DNA of 64,000 bases from Vespertiliibacter pulmonis (GTDB taxonomy: Bacteria; Pseudomonadota; Gammaproteobacteria; Enterobacterales; Pasteurellaceae), in contig NZ_CP016615.1 of assembly GCF_013377275.1 (NCBI RefSeq), positions 62,001-126,000 on the forward strand. The letters are read 5' to 3'. This document shows positions 15,857 to 26,700 of the stretch, piece by piece. The first letter of the stretch is position 1; each line of letters begins with the position of its first letter. A program made the position numbers and the translations under genes. The notes under the pieces were generated by a model, which saw only the letters and a program-made list of their open reading frames with translations, was not told where the DNA came from and searched no databases.

Positions 15857-18718
15857 CTAACGAGCCAATACTTCTCGCTTACCACGATTATCAGGCGATG
15901 AAATAATTCGTTGTTCTTCCATTTGATCAATAATACGTGCTGCACGGTTAAAACCGATTGAAAAACGTCGTTGAATACCGCTAATAGACGTTACGTTACT
16001 GTCAATAACATATTGTGTAATTTCATCAAACAATGGATCGACATCATTCCCCACAGTACGCTCTGAACTTTCACCTTCTTCTGAAGATTCTGTAATACTT
16101 TCAATATACTCAGGTTTCCCTCTTGCTCGCCAATTATCTGCCACACGCTGAACATCATCATCTGTCATAAATGCCCCGTGAATACGAATAATTTCAGGGC
16201 TACCTGCACCTGAATAGAGCATATCCCCCCGACCAAGTAAACTTTCTGCCCCACCTTTATCCAAAATTGTGCGTGAGTCAATTTGACTTGCAACGGTAAA
16301 AGCTATTCGGCTCGGAATATTTGCCTTAATTACCCCAGTAATCACATCGGCAGAAGGGCGTTGTGTCGCTAGAATAAGATGAATTCCAACAGCTCGGGCT
16401 TTTTGTGCAATTCGCATAATATGATCTTCAACCTGTTTACCCACGGACATCATTAAATCAGCAAACTCATCAACAATTAATACAATATAGCTCATTTTTT
16501 TCAATGGTGGTGGCAGACTATCCATTGTATCTCCCGGTCGCCATAATGGATTTGGAATAGGTAAATCCATTTCTGCTGCCTGATCAATTTTGTGGTTATA
16601 GCCCTCAATACTTCTTACCCCCAAGCTACTTACCAATAGATAGCGCCTTTCCATCTCTTCTACTGCCCAGCGTAACGCATTTTCCGCTTTTTTAGTATCA
16701 GTTACCACTGGAGTCAATAAATGTGGAATATCGTTATAAATAGAAAGTTCAACAACTTTAGGATCTATCATAATAAATCGAACTTGTTCAGGGCTTAATT
16801 TAAATAATAGGCTTAAAATCATTGAGTTTACTCCGACAGATTTACCTCCCCCTGTTTGCCCTGCAACTAATAGATGAGGCATTTTCGCCATATCTACGAC
16901 CACAGGATTGCCACTAATATCTTTACCTAACGCCATTGGTAAAATCGCTTTGCTATGATGAAATTCAGGGCTATCTAATACATCTCGCAGCCATACCGTT
17001 TGGCGGTGGCGATTTGGTGTTTCAATCCCCATAAATGGCTTACCTGGAACGACATCGGTTATCCGAATAGCTTTAAAAATTAACGCTCGAGCTAAATCAC
17101 TATCTAAATTCGTAATTTTACTCGCTTTCACTCCCGCCGCAGGTTTAATTTCATAGCGTGTTACCACTGGTCCAACTAGCACATCTTCAACAGTCGCTTT
17201 TACCCCAAAATTAGCCAGTTCTTGTTCAATCCGTGCAGAGGTTTCAATAATCTCATTTTCCGTAATTTGCTGAGGTTCGTGAGTGCTTTCACTTAATAGA
17301 TCTAACGTTGGCAACGGAGTTGTTGGTTTTTCAATCTGCTTTTTACGATCTAATAATGGGTGAATTAAACTCTCACCATAGCCTTTCGGATAAGCTGTTT
17401 TTGCTGGAGAACTAACCGCTTGTTCAGCTTCTTCCTCTTTAACAGGTTCAGGAATAGCTATTTCATTCGTTGATTTTAAAAAATTAGGTGAGTTGATCAC
17501 ACTGACTTTTGGCATTTCAATGAAAGGATCTTGTTCGAGTTCTTTAGTTCCTTCCAACTCTGCTATATTTTCAACTTCAATAGCTCTAGTTTTTGAGGAT
17601 CGCTCTCTACCAACTTCTCTGATTACTTCTTTAGATTTTAGTAAATTTTCTTCTTTTTTGTGAATCATCATTTTATTATCCTCATTTGCTATTACTTGCT
17701 CTGGTTGGGCCACACTCGGTTTAAGGCGAATAGTGGGAAACGCTAATTCATTATTTTCTAACATCGGTTCAGAAGTAATATCCGCCGACTGCTTATTTTC
17801 AAAAACTGGGGGGATTTTTGTTTGTCGTGTAAACTCAGGTACTCTCACATTAGGCAATACCGTATCATTTTCAACCATAAACATGGTAGATGCTTTATGA
17901 GAAGAGGGAGGGACTGATGCAGGTTCAGCCTTTAATCCTGTAATATTTGGACGAGTAAAAACAGACACATCAGTAAGTTGTGCCTCTATTGGTTGTTCTG
18001 TGTTAGATTGTTTCTGCTCTAATTTAATAGGGTTAGTATTTCTTTTGTCCGCTTGTAATTCAGTCGTTTTACATTCATCGGTTTCAACCACATTTTTTTC
18101 TATAGGACTAACCGCTTGCTGTGTAATGTCAAGTTCTTCACTAACTGATTTAAGCGGAATTTTTTCTTCTAAAATCCAATCATATAGGCGGTTAAATAGT
18201 TGTAAAATAATTTGCCCTGAACAAAAATAAAACCCAATAGTTGTTAAAATCATTGAGCAGAATAACGTGCCAAATACACCCAATATCCCCCCTGCTAAAT
18301 TTGCTAATATCGCACCAACAAATCCACCAGCAAGGTAAGCAACTGAATTAGAGAACAATACACTGGCTAAGCCCGAAAGCCCAATCATCAAAATGACAAA
18401 ACTTAGTACCCAAAAAAATGCTTGCCGCCACGTTAGCTTCTCATAGCCTTGAAATACTAAATAAGTTGGCACAAATACGAATACAAAAGGGACAAAAAAA
18501 GCAAGATGTCCAAACATTGAAAATAGCAAATCAATAAGCCAAGCGCCTAATCCTCCAGCTTTATTTAACACCCTCTCTGTTACACTACTTGCAACTGACC
18601 ACCCATTGTCTAGCGGGCTGTAACTTGCCCAAGCAACAACCAAATAGACCCCGCACATTGCAATGGCAATCAACATAAATTTGACGATATTTGCTTTTCC
18701 TTTTAATCCTTCAATCAC
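15857..18718 (-). CDS. ftsK: DNA translocase FtsK
   Basis: Couples chromosome segregation and dimer resolution with septation. 953 residues, near the H. influenzae length and much shorter than E. coli FtsK. About four N-terminal membrane segments (residues 12-175), a long low-complexity linker (about 195-480), and the motor with Walker A GQTGGGKS (620-627) and Walker B YIVLIVDEF (744-752). ATQRPSADVITG follows, and the C-terminal winged-helix gamma domain starts near residue 890. It lies downstream of lrp, as in E. coli, but lolA does not follow. Confidence 0.96.
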   Translation of the reverse strand: MIEGLKGKANIVKFMLIAIAMCGVYLVVAWASYSPLDNGWSVASSVTERVLNKAGGLGAWLIDLLFSMFGHLAFFVPFVFVFVPTYLVFQGYEKLTWRQAFFWVLSFVILMIGLSGLASVLFSNSVAYLAGGFVGAILANLAGGILGVFGTLFCSMILTTIGFYFCSGQIILQLFNRLYDWILEEKIPLKSVSEELDITQQAVSPIEKNVVETDECKTTELQADKRNTNPIKLEQKQSNTEQPIEAQLTDVSVFTRPNITGLKAEPASVPPSSHKASTMFMVENDTVLPNVRVPEFTRQTKIPPVFENKQSADITSEPMLENNELAFPTIRLKPSVAQPEQVIANEDNKMMIHKKEENLLKSKEVIREVGRERSSKTRAIEVENIAELEGTKELEQDPFIEMPKVSVINSPNFLKSTNEIAIPEPVKEEEAEQAVSSPAKTAYPKGYGESLIHPLLDRKKQIEKPTTPLPTLDLLSESTHEPQQITENEIIETSARIEQELANFGVKATVEDVLVGPVVTRYEIKPAAGVKASKITNLDSDLARALIFKAIRITDVVPGKPFMGIETPNRHRQTVWLRDVLDSPEFHHSKAILPMALGKDISGNPVVVDMAKMPHLLVAGQTGGGKSVGVNSMILSLLFKLSPEQVRFIMIDPKVVELSIYNDIPHLLTPVVTDTKKAENALRWAVEEMERRYLLVSSLGVRSIEGYNHKIDQAAEMDLPIPNPLWRPGDTMDSLPPPLKKMSYIVLIVDEFADLMMSVGKQVEDHIMRIAQKARAVGIHLILATQRPSADVITGVIKANIPSRIAFTVASQIDSRTILDKGGAESLLGRGDMLYSGAGSPEIIRIHGAFMTDDDVQRVADNWRARGKPEYIESITESSEEGESSERTVGNDVDPLFDEITQYVIDSNVTSISGIQRRFSIGFNRAARIIDQMEEQRIISSPDNRGKREVLAR

Positions 18719-18801
18719 ACAAGATCCTTATTACCACTCACTATACTAAAATAAATTACCTATTTTCTTTCAACAGCAGAAATTTGCATCATTCAAACAA
18801 A

Positions 18802-19284
18802 TTATTTCAATAATAAATAATTTGTTTGCTTCACTTCTTCCATTACTACATAGGTTCGTGTGTCGTTCACGCCTGGCAGACGCAATAATGTTGTACCAAG
18901 CAATTTACGATATTCAGCCATATCCGCTACTCGAGTTTTAAGCAAATAGTCAAAATCTCCTGAAACAAGATGGCATTCTTGAATTTCATCTAATTGCTGA
19001 ATGGCTTTGTTAAACTCTTCAAAAACATCAGGTTTACCACGCACCAAGGTAATTTCAACTAAAATCAATAATGGTGCTTCTAATAATTCAGGGTTAAGCA
19101 ATGCACGATAGCCCATTATTACATTTTGTTTTTCTAATCGTTTTACACGTTCTAAACAAGGTGTAGGAGATAATCCCACCCGTTTTGATAACTCAATATT
19201 TGAAATTTTCCCGTTGCGTTGCAATTCATTTAAGATTTTAAAATCAATAGCATCTAACGCTTTTGGTAGTTTTTTATTTTCCAT
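18802..19284 (-). CDS. lrp: Leucine-responsive regulatory protein
   Basis: A 160-residue Lrp/AsnC regulator. The N-terminal helix-turn-helix is LDAIDFKILNELQRNGKISNIELSKRVGLSPTPCLERVKRLE (about 10-51), and the C-terminal RAM ligand/oligomer domain includes VSGDFDYLLKTRVADMAEYRKLLGTTLLRLPGV. Very close to the E. coli global regulator, including the order lrp-ftsK. It probably controls amino-acid genes in response to leucine, with GcvB and GcvA in the same region affecting overlapping targets. Confidence 0.95.
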   Translation of the reverse strand: MENKKLPKALDAIDFKILNELQRNGKISNIELSKRVGLSPTPCLERVKRLEKQNVIMGYRALLNPELLEAPLLILVEITLVRGKPDVFEEFNKAIQQLDEIQECHLVSGDFDYLLKTRVADMAEYRKLLGTTLLRLPGVNDTRTYVVMEEVKQTNYLLLK

Positions 19285-19415
19285 TTTTAAACCTTTTTAG
19301 CAGTTTGTTCTATTTAGCTATTCTACTGAATTGAAATACTTTGTCTATCAATGGTAATAAAAAATTACGTTAAGGAGTAAAATTTAAGGGCTATCTAACC
19401 GCTTGTTATTTGTTC

Positions 19416-19440
19416 AAAGAGCGCCTAAAAGGCGCTCTTT
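19416..19440 (-). terminator. Terminator after tyrP copy 1
   Basis: AAAGAGCGCC (19416-19425) and GGCGCTCTTT (19431-19440) make a 10-bp stem with a 5-base loop, 30 bases beyond the permease stop. Confidence 0.75.
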
Positions 19441-19472
19441 ATTATTCTAACTAAATATTCTTTTTCTAAAAC

Positions 19473-20690
19473 TTAACCAACTACTGAAGGTAAAATGCCA
19501 TTTTGAATTAACACGGGAATAATGATAATCATAATTCCTAATATCAATGTAATAACTAAACCAGTGTTTCCACCTGCAACACGATAAGGCAAATTAGGAT
19601 GCTGTTGGCGAGCTTTCCACGCTAATCCGATTGGTAAAATTAAACCATAGAAAGCGAAAAGTAATCCTGCATAACCTAATGCTGCAATAAACCCATTTGG
19701 ATAGAATAGAGCAAAAATCAGTGGTGGGATAAAGGTTAAGAACGACAACACAGCACGATTACTTGGTAAGTTAAAGCGCTTAAGCAGATCCCCAACCCCT
19801 TCAAAAATTCCCATCGCAACCCCTAAAAATGAAGTAATCAACGCTAATGTTGAGAAAATACGTACTACTTCACCTAATAATGTACTGCCTGTAATTTGTG
19901 AAATAGCTTTGACTAATCCATTTAAACTTGGATCTTGTTTCACTAATTCTGAAAATTCATTTTGGCTTAACATTCCGTGTGTGGCAAGTTGCCATAAGAG
20001 ATAAGCACTTAACGGAATCATTATTCCAATTAAAATTGCAACTCGAATTTTACGAATATCTGCATCAAGATAGCTATTAATACTGCCCATAATGACGTGA
20101 AACCCAAAAGAGGTAAAGAAAATAGGTACAGCAGAAATAACCAGTAAATTATCTAATGGTACAGCAGTTAAATTCTCTAATTTGGCTTTAGGTAACATCA
20201 TTAATAACACAAATATGAAAGCAACAATTTTCCCTAAGAAAAGCACCCTGGTTAAACCATCGACTCCTTTGATACCCATAGCAACAAAACTACCCAAAAT
20301 GAGCGTAAATAGTAAAATGCCAATTTTAGAGGTTGTTTCTGGCGAATCTATCATAGGTAAAACACCAGAAAATAGTGAACCACCACCTGAAATATAGGCA
20401 GCTAATAGCGCATAAAGCAAGACAAGTAAGCTCAATGTCGCTAACACTCGCCCCATCATTCCAAAATATTGTTCAGCAAGGCTTGCCACTCCCACATCTT
20501 GTTTTTCTGCAGTTTGATACACTTCCATAAACAGCAAGCCAGTATAAGTTAGCAAGGCACATAATCCCACTAATAATACGACGGTCATTCCAAATCCCAT
20601 TCCCGCAGAAGTGAGTGGCATTGCCAACATACCTGCCCCAATTGTTGTGCCCGCAATCAACAAAGCGCTTCCTAAAATTCTATGTTTCAT
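19473..20690 (-). CDS. tyrP: Tyrosine/tryptophan permease, TyrP-like (copy 1)
   Basis: A 405-residue inner-membrane transporter of the HAAAP family (Mtr/TnaB/TyrP), a proton symporter for aromatic amino acids. It has the family start MKHRILGSALLIAGTTIGAGMLAMPLTSAGMGF and about 11 hydrophobic segments through the protein. I start at 20690; the upstream ATG at 20693 is only one base after GGAGGT. A paralogue with the same layout lies at 49931-51145. A TyrR-like box sits upstream. Tyrosine specificity is by best resemblance, not proven. Confidence 0.87.
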   Translation of the reverse strand: MKHRILGSALLIAGTTIGAGMLAMPLTSAGMGFGMTVVLLVGLCALLTYTGLLFMEVYQTAEKQDVGVASLAEQYFGMMGRVLATLSLLVLLYALLAAYISGGGSLFSGVLPMIDSPETTSKIGILLFTLILGSFVAMGIKGVDGLTRVLFLGKIVAFIFVLLMMLPKAKLENLTAVPLDNLLVISAVPIFFTSFGFHVIMGSINSYLDADIRKIRVAILIGIMIPLSAYLLWQLATHGMLSQNEFSELVKQDPSLNGLVKAISQITGSTLLGEVVRIFSTLALITSFLGVAMGIFEGVGDLLKRFNLPSNRAVLSFLTFIPPLIFALFYPNGFIAALGYAGLLFAFYGLILPIGLAWKARQQHPNLPYRVAGGNTGLVITLILGIMIIIIPVLIQNGILPSVVG

Positions 20691-20741
20691 CATACCTCCA
20701 AAAATCAATTTAGAACTATTCTAGCAAATAAAAAAACAAAT

Positions 20742-20774
20742 TGTAAAATTTTATTTTCACTGTAAAAAATACAG
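20742..20774 (-). promoter_or_regulatory. TyrR-like boxes upstream of tyrP copy 1
   Basis: TGTAAA-N6-TTTTCA at 20742-20759 matches the TyrR consensus TGTAAA-N6-TTTACA with one mismatch. It is followed at once by CTGTA-N5-TACAG (20760-20774), a perfect inverted repeat that may be a second weak site. E. coli tyrP also has a strong and a weak box in tandem. Confidence 0.5.
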
Positions 20775-21030
20775 TACGATTTTGTGAAATTTACTGATAC
20801 AGCTGAGCAACAAGCGGTGAATTTATCAATTTTTGTATCTTATTAAGATATAAGGAAAAAACTATTAAGGTAGTACAAATATAAATATGGTAGATATAGA
20901 TAAAAAGTAACTTTTACTTTGAGAATAAATAAAAAAGAAGGGCTAAATAAAAAGCGACGTAATTTCTATACGATTTTGCAGATACCTAAATATTACAAAT
21001 TATATAGAAATCACACCGCTTGTAGAAAAG
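20775..21030. other. Gene-free stretch between tyrP copy 1 and sspB
   Basis: Together with the TyrR-like boxes this makes about 340 bases without a gene. It contains uptake signals at 20810-20818 and 21015-21023, the latter just beyond the sspB stop. The rest is AT-rich with no ORF or clear hairpin. Confidence 0.5.
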
Positions 21031-21456
21031 CTATTTTACTAACTTTAGATGAGTAGATTTACGTTTTGGTAGATCTTTTTTCGGTTTGCTCTTTTCAATC
21101 GTTACTGATTGTTGGGTTCTCTCTAAATAACGTTCGCTGTCATAATAACTTTCTTCTTGGAACATTACTCCATCACCCGTTTCTTGAGCATAAATCGCTT
21201 CTAACGCTCCAAATGGAATATAAATATCCCTTAACATTCCTTGAAAACGTGCATTAAAACTAATAGTTTCATCAGTTACCACATATTGCCCGATAGATCT
21301 TGGTGAAATGTTTAAAATAATTTTACCATCACGAATAAATTCAGTGGGAACATCAACATTCGGGTAATCTACATTAACCAACAAATATGGCGTTAAATCA
21401 TTATCTATCAGCCAATGATAATAAGCGTGATAGAGATAAGGGCGTAACGGCTTCAT
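21031..21456 (-). CDS. sspB: ClpXP adaptor SspB
   Basis: A 141-residue stringent starvation protein B that tethers ssrA-tagged peptides to ClpXP. The folded domain starts RPYLYHAYYHWLIDNDLTPYLLVNVDY and includes IILNISPRSIGQYVVTDETISFNARFQG. The C-terminus has KSTHLKLVK, the short ClpX-binding tail conserved in the family. It overlaps sspA by one base, so the two are translated together. Confidence 0.95.
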   Translation of the reverse strand: MKPLRPYLYHAYYHWLIDNDLTPYLLVNVDYPNVDVPTEFIRDGKIILNISPRSIGQYVVTDETISFNARFQGMLRDIYIPFGALEAIYAQETGDGVMFQEESYYDSERYLERTQQSVTIEKSKPKKDLPKRKSTHLKLVK

Positions 21457-22097
21457 TAATCTTTATCATCCATTAAATTCTTAGGCGCACTGCCACCGAC
21501 AGACTGTATAAAACTTTCACGTTTAAATGATCTACTCATGTAATCTCTTACTGCTTTGCTGCCTGCTCCCGTAAATTCAACGCCTAAATTGTGCATACGC
21601 CATAATAACGGTACAACATAGCAATCAACTAAGCTAAAATCTTCACTTAAAAAATATTGTGTTTCTGCAAATACTGGTGCAAGCGCTAATATTTCATCAC
21701 GCAACTGTTTTAGCACTTTTTTCGCTTCATCAGTTGATGGATCTTTATTCACAAAATCAATCAATGAGTACCAATCATTTTGAATACGGTGCATATTTAA
21801 CCGACATTGTGCACGCAACACTGGATAAACAGGCATCAATGGCGGGTGTGGAAAACGTTCATCAAGGTATTCCATAATAATGCGAGCATTAGATAAGACT
21901 AAATCACGATCAACTAAAGTTGGAATTGTACCTCGTGGATTCAATTCCATTAGATCTTCAGAAATCATATCTGGTTGGATATTTTCTATCTCATATGCAA
22001 CACCTTTTTCAGCTAAAACGATACGGACCTGATGGCTGTAAATATCTGTTTTTTCAGAAAATAGTGTTGGCACAGAACGTTTATTCGCACTCGTCAT
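21456..22097 (-). CDS. sspA: Stringent starvation protein A
   Basis: A 213-residue glutathione-S-transferase-fold protein that binds RNA polymerase and changes transcription during starvation and acid stress. It has the thioredoxin-like N-terminal domain with TLFSEKTDIYSHQVRIVLAEKGV and a helical C-terminal domain with SLVDCYVVPLLWRMHNLGVEF. It forms an operon with sspB, as in E. coli. The rpsI-rplM genes that often precede it are not here. Confidence 0.95.
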   Translation of the reverse strand: MTSANKRSVPTLFSEKTDIYSHQVRIVLAEKGVAYEIENIQPDMISEDLMELNPRGTIPTLVDRDLVLSNARIIMEYLDERFPHPPLMPVYPVLRAQCRLNMHRIQNDWYSLIDFVNKDPSTDEAKKVLKQLRDEILALAPVFAETQYFLSEDFSLVDCYVVPLLWRMHNLGVEFTGAGSKAVRDYMSRSFKRESFIQSVGGSAPKNLMDDKD

Positions 22098-22266
22098 TAT
22101 TCGCTCCCAATTAAATTTTTACTATCTATTAACCTGTGAATTTTATCATAAATGCGGTATAAAATAACAGCCTTATTTTTGTTAGGCTATTCACTGATAA
22201 ACCTTTTGACGAACTGGAATAAAAGGTCTAGCATTTAACAGAAATTTTTCACTCAAGGAAATCACT

Positions 22267-22593
22267 ATGGAAAATAAAAAACAATCATTCCAAGATATGT
22301 TGGAATATGTTCATCTTTATCGCTTAAAAAACAAATTGTTAAGAGAAACAGCCGATAATGATCGTAAAATTCGAGATAACCAAAAACGGGTTTTATTATT
22401 GGACAATTTAACACAATACATCACAAATGAGATGTCCATTGAAGAAGTTCAAGCTATTATCGCTAGTATGCGTGAAGATTACGAAGCTCGTGTTGATGAT
22501 TATATGATTCGTAATGCTGAACTCTCCCAGCAACGCCGTGGTATTCGCCAAAAAATGGCTGAACACGCAAAAAATAAGAAAACAAATAAATAA
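22267..22593 (+). CDS. tmaR: PTS polar localisation regulator TmaR (DUF496)
   Basis: A 108-residue helical protein closely matching E. coli TmaR/YeeX, which forms polar clusters and sequesters enzyme I of the sugar phosphotransferase system. Conserved blocks are [40 protein letters not shown] and [24 protein letters not shown]. Almost entirely coiled coil. Good AAGGAA ribosome site; it stands alone and ends at a terminator. Confidence 0.92.
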   Translation: MENKKQSFQDMLEYVHLYRLKNKLLRETADNDRKIRDNQKRVLLLDNLTQYITNEMSIEEVQAIIASMREDYEARVDDYMIRNAELSQQRRGIRQKMAEHAKNKKTNK

Positions 22594-22610
22594 TTCAATC
22601 TAAAAAAGTA

Positions 22611-22636
22611 AAAGACGGTTTAAATACCGTCTTTTT
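22611..22636. terminator. Terminator between tmaR and aroC
   Basis: AAAGACGGT (22611-22619) and ACCGTCTTT (22626-22634), followed by T residues on the + strand. The two genes are convergent, so it can serve both. Confidence 0.8.
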
Positions 22637-22658
22637 AATCTGCTTATATTTATCAAAA

Positions 22659-23732
22659 TTAACGGCACTGTGCTTTAAAACGTAAAAGATGATCGAGTAA
22701 CACAATTGCCATCATTGCTTCCGCAATTGGAACCGCCCGGATACCAACACAGGGATCGTGCCTTCCTTTTGTAATTACCTCTACTGCTTCATTATTGATA
22801 TTTACACTTTTCCCAACAACTGTAATACTCGATGTAGGTTTTAATGCTATATGAGCAATAATCGGCTGTCCTGAACTAATTCCACCTAAAATTCCGCCTG
22901 CGTGATTTGAACAAAATCCTTCAGGGGTCATTTCATCACGATGTTCTGAACCTTTTTGTTCAACTACGTCAAAACCATCTCCAATTTCAACTCCTTTTAC
23001 TGCATTAATTGACATCAATGCATGGGCCAAATCTGCATCAAGCCGATCAAATACAGGTTCACCTAATCCCACTGGCACATTTTCAGCAATAACAGTCAGT
23101 TTCGCACCAATTGAATTTCCCTCTTTCTTCAATTCACGAATTAGCTCATCAAACTGCTCCACAGCATACGGATCCGGGCAAAAAAAAGGATTATTATTGA
23201 CTTGTGCCCAATCAATTTTTTCGATTGATTGCGGGTTAATCTTCACCTGTCCAATTTGAGAAAGATAGCCCCTAATTTCAATACCAAACTGTTCTCGCAA
23301 ATATTTTTTAGCGATAGCTCCTGCGGCAACTCGCATTGCAGTTTCTCGTGCTGATGAACGCCCCCCACCACGGTAATCACGAATACCATATTTTTGCTGA
23401 TAAGTATAATCAGCGTGTCCAGGGCGAAATTTATCCATAATATCGCCATAATCTTTAGAACGCTGATCACTGTTTTTAATAATTAACCCGATACTCGTTC
23501 CCGTTGTTTTACCTTCAAACACGCCCGATAAAATTTGAACTTCATCATCTTCACGACGTGGCGTAGTATAACGGGAAGTTCCCGGTTTACGGCGATCTAA
23601 ATCAGGCTGAATATCCGCTTCACTTAATGTCATATTCGGTGGAATGCCATCAATAATACACCCTAATGCAATCCCGTGTGATTCGCCAAATGTTGTTACT
23701 TTAAAAAGCTGCCCAATACTATTTCCTGCCAT
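22659..23732 (-). CDS. aroC: Chorismate synthase
   Basis: Forms chorismate from 5-enolpyruvylshikimate 3-phosphate with reduced FMN, the last shikimate step. 357 residues with the signatures [17 protein letters not shown] (near 16), [30 protein letters not shown] (about 106-135) and [18 protein letters not shown] near the end. It follows mscK on the same strand with about 70 bases between; an uptake signal lies upstream at 23774-23782. Confidence 0.96.
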   Translation of the reverse strand: MAGNSIGQLFKVTTFGESHGIALGCIIDGIPPNMTLSEADIQPDLDRRKPGTSRYTTPRREDDEVQILSGVFEGKTTGTSIGLIIKNSDQRSKDYGDIMDKFRPGHADYTYQQKYGIRDYRGGGRSSARETAMRVAAGAIAKKYLREQFGIEIRGYLSQIGQVKINPQSIEKIDWAQVNNNPFFCPDPYAVEQFDELIRELKKEGNSIGAKLTVIAENVPVGLGEPVFDRLDADLAHALMSINAVKGVEIGDGFDVVEQKGSEHRDEMTPEGFCSNHAGGILGGISSGQPIIAHIALKPTSSITVVGKSVNINNEAVEVITKGRHDPCVGIRAVPIAEAMMAIVLLDHLLRFKAQCR

Positions 23733-23799
23733 AAAAATTCCTTGTTTCTTATTTTAAAAAATGACGCAATCTCACCGCTTGTTGCTGTAAATTCTGAAA

Positions 23800-26700
23800 C
23801 TACGCATTATATAAATGTACATCAACTTGTTTGAAGGCGATTTTAATTTGATACTGCTTAAATAATTCATCAATACGTTGATACAAGAAATTTAGTGTTT
23901 CCGAACGATCATCAAGTTCAGCCACATACACATTCAACTGATGTTCAATCCAACCTTCTCCAAATGCGACTAAATTCACGTTTGGCGCTGGCTCTTTTAG
24001 AATTTTAGGCGCATCTTCCGCTGCTTGGAATAACAATTCACGCACCTGATTGAGATCACTACTATTGCTAATTTTCATCTCTACTTGTAAACGCGTAATA
24101 GTATTATTAAGCGTCCAGTTTATAAAGCGATCCGTTACAAACACTTGGTTAGGCAATACGACTTCTTTATTTTCATCATTTAATAGAGTAGTTGAGCGTA
24201 ACCTTATTCTACTGATCACACCTGAAAAGTTCCCTACGGTTACTTTATCACCAACACGGATAGGACGTTCAAATAATAGAATGGTTCCCGAAACAAAACT
24301 ACCAAAAATTTCCCTAACACCAAAACCAAGACCCACTGAAAGTGCGGTAAATATCCATTGAATTTTACTCCACGAGATTCCAAGAGAAGAAAATGCGGAA
24401 ATTCCACCGACGGTTACAATAAGGTAAGTTAATACCGCCGTAATAGTATGAGGTGTTCCTTTCGAAAATTTTACTCGAGAGAATAAGGTTACCTCTAAAA
24501 TTCCTGCAATATTTTTAACCAACATATAAGTCGCTGTGACATAAACAACAGAACGCAACATATTAAGCAATGTGACAGATTCAACCACCGTACCTTTTGA
24601 GGTTGTTTCGACTTGTTCCCACAGAACCATACCATTCAAATAGTAGGCAACACTAATGAGATCTGACCAAATTGCATAAAGTGAAATAAACAGAAGTACC
24701 CAAGCAATAAGATCTGCCATTCGGAAAATCTGCTGATTTACCGTTGAAATTTTAATTTTATTTTCTCGGGTTTCTTCTTTTAATGTTTCCTTTGTACTAT
24801 CAGTTTTACCCTGTTCTAAAATCTGTTCACGAATTTTTTCACGCTGTGTTTGTAAACGGCGATATGCCATTCTACGTGATGAAATAGTTAAAAAGCGGTA
24901 GGCAAAATAACGCCCAAAAACCCAGATCAACGCAATAATATAACTTTTAATAATATGTTCGATGATATAAATCGTGGTGTAATAATATCCGAATACCATT
25001 AACACAATCAGTAATACAGGGATAATAACCAACACTAGACGTAATAATTTAAATAATCCAACACCACGTTTAGTACCATCTTCTAAAATTGCATTTTGAT
25101 ATTCTTGAATACCTCGGGCAAGTAGCGGACGCACAACAAATAAACAAAGCGCTAACGCAACAATCATTAATACTTGCCCAATTACATCATCGCTAAAATC
25201 AATACTATCAACTTGTGAGAAAACAGATGTTACTGAGAGTAATAAAATAATGATCCAAATTGAATGACGCACAATCCGCTGAAAAATCTCATTACTTGCT
25301 TGTGGCATACCGAAGTGGCGGTAAGCTAATCCATTAGGGCGCAATAATGCTAAAACTGTTGCGAAAAATAGCCAATAAGCGGTCATTTCCGTTAGCCAAG
25401 CCGTTGTTACAAAAGGATTATTAAACAATAATCCCAATACCATTGTCGCAATAATCAAAAATAACAATGTACTCGGTAAAGCCAAAACAACCGTCCATAT
25501 CATTGCTTCTGGCGTATGCCAATGGCTATCACTTTTCAAAGTATTTACTTGACTTGATAAAGTTGAAAGCCGTTTCTTGATCGCTGGTTTTTTCCATAAA
25601 ATTAAACCGTAGAGTAAAAAAAGTATCGCTAAAAAGGCAAATTTAGATGGTAAATTCTGCTGAATATTTTCAAATCCGATATATTTTGCAAGGCTACTTG
25701 CTTCGACTAAAGCTAAACGAGGAAAATTTTCTAACCATGAAAGATCCATCGAGTTATTACTTGGCACCCAAAAGCTCTGCTGTTGTAAATCTCGCTGTAA
25801 TTTATCGCTTAATTCAGTGATCTGACGTTGTGTTACTTCAATTTCATTAGATTGATTTAACTGAGCATTTAAAATTTTTACTAGATCAATGACAATTTTT
25901 TCACGCTCTTTCAATAAATTATCAAGCGTTTGTCGTTCTTCATCATCAAACAGCACTTTATGCTCTGCTTGCAAGCGGTCAATTACGTTTGAAATATTGT
26001 AAAGTTCATCACGAGTTTGCGTAAATTCAAATAGTTCTACCCGTAATTTTGCAATATCCTTTGCTAAATCTTTAATGACACTTTCTGTCGGTAAATTTTG
26101 TTTTTGTTGATAAATAACTCGAGAAAGTACCAACGTTCCTTGTAATGCACTAATCTGTTCCTCAATATTACGTTTAGTTTGAGTTAAGGCATCTAATACA
26201 TTTTTAGCTCTTAAACTATCTTTGGATAATTTATTGGCTTTTTCTGTTTGCTCTACCAAATATTGGCTCAAATCTGTGTTGTAGCTTAGCTCATCTTGAA
26301 TAATCGGGTTTTCAGTTTTATGATAAGCCTTAAGCTGTTCAGCCTGTTTTGCCTGTTCTTGAAACTCTTTCAAGCGGTTTGCATTTAAAATTTCTTGTAA
26401 CTGATTTAATTTATTTTGCAAAACTTGCTGTTTAATACTTAATTCTGTTTTTTTCGCTTCATCAATTGAAATTAACAGATCAATATTCTGCTCCAACATT
26501 AAGTTATAGCGATTATTACTTTCTAAATATTTCAGTTCTGCATTATATTTATCGATCAGAGATTTACTCGCCTGACGGTTGTATTTCCATTTATTGAGCT
26601 TTTCAGCCTTACTATTATTTTCAATGACTTGATGACGGCTTTGATCCAACGCAATACGTAAATTTGCGAGGCTTGAACTAGTTTCAGTTAAGTTCCCTTG

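Noticed and set aside
20760-20774. LexA box in CTGTA-N5-TACAG
   Set aside because: The spacing is 15 rather than 16 bases and the gene is a permease; a TyrR-type site fits better.
24050-24361. Plus-strand ORF within the mechanosensitive channel gene
   Set aside because: It overlaps the MscS pore domain in antisense, a shadow frame.
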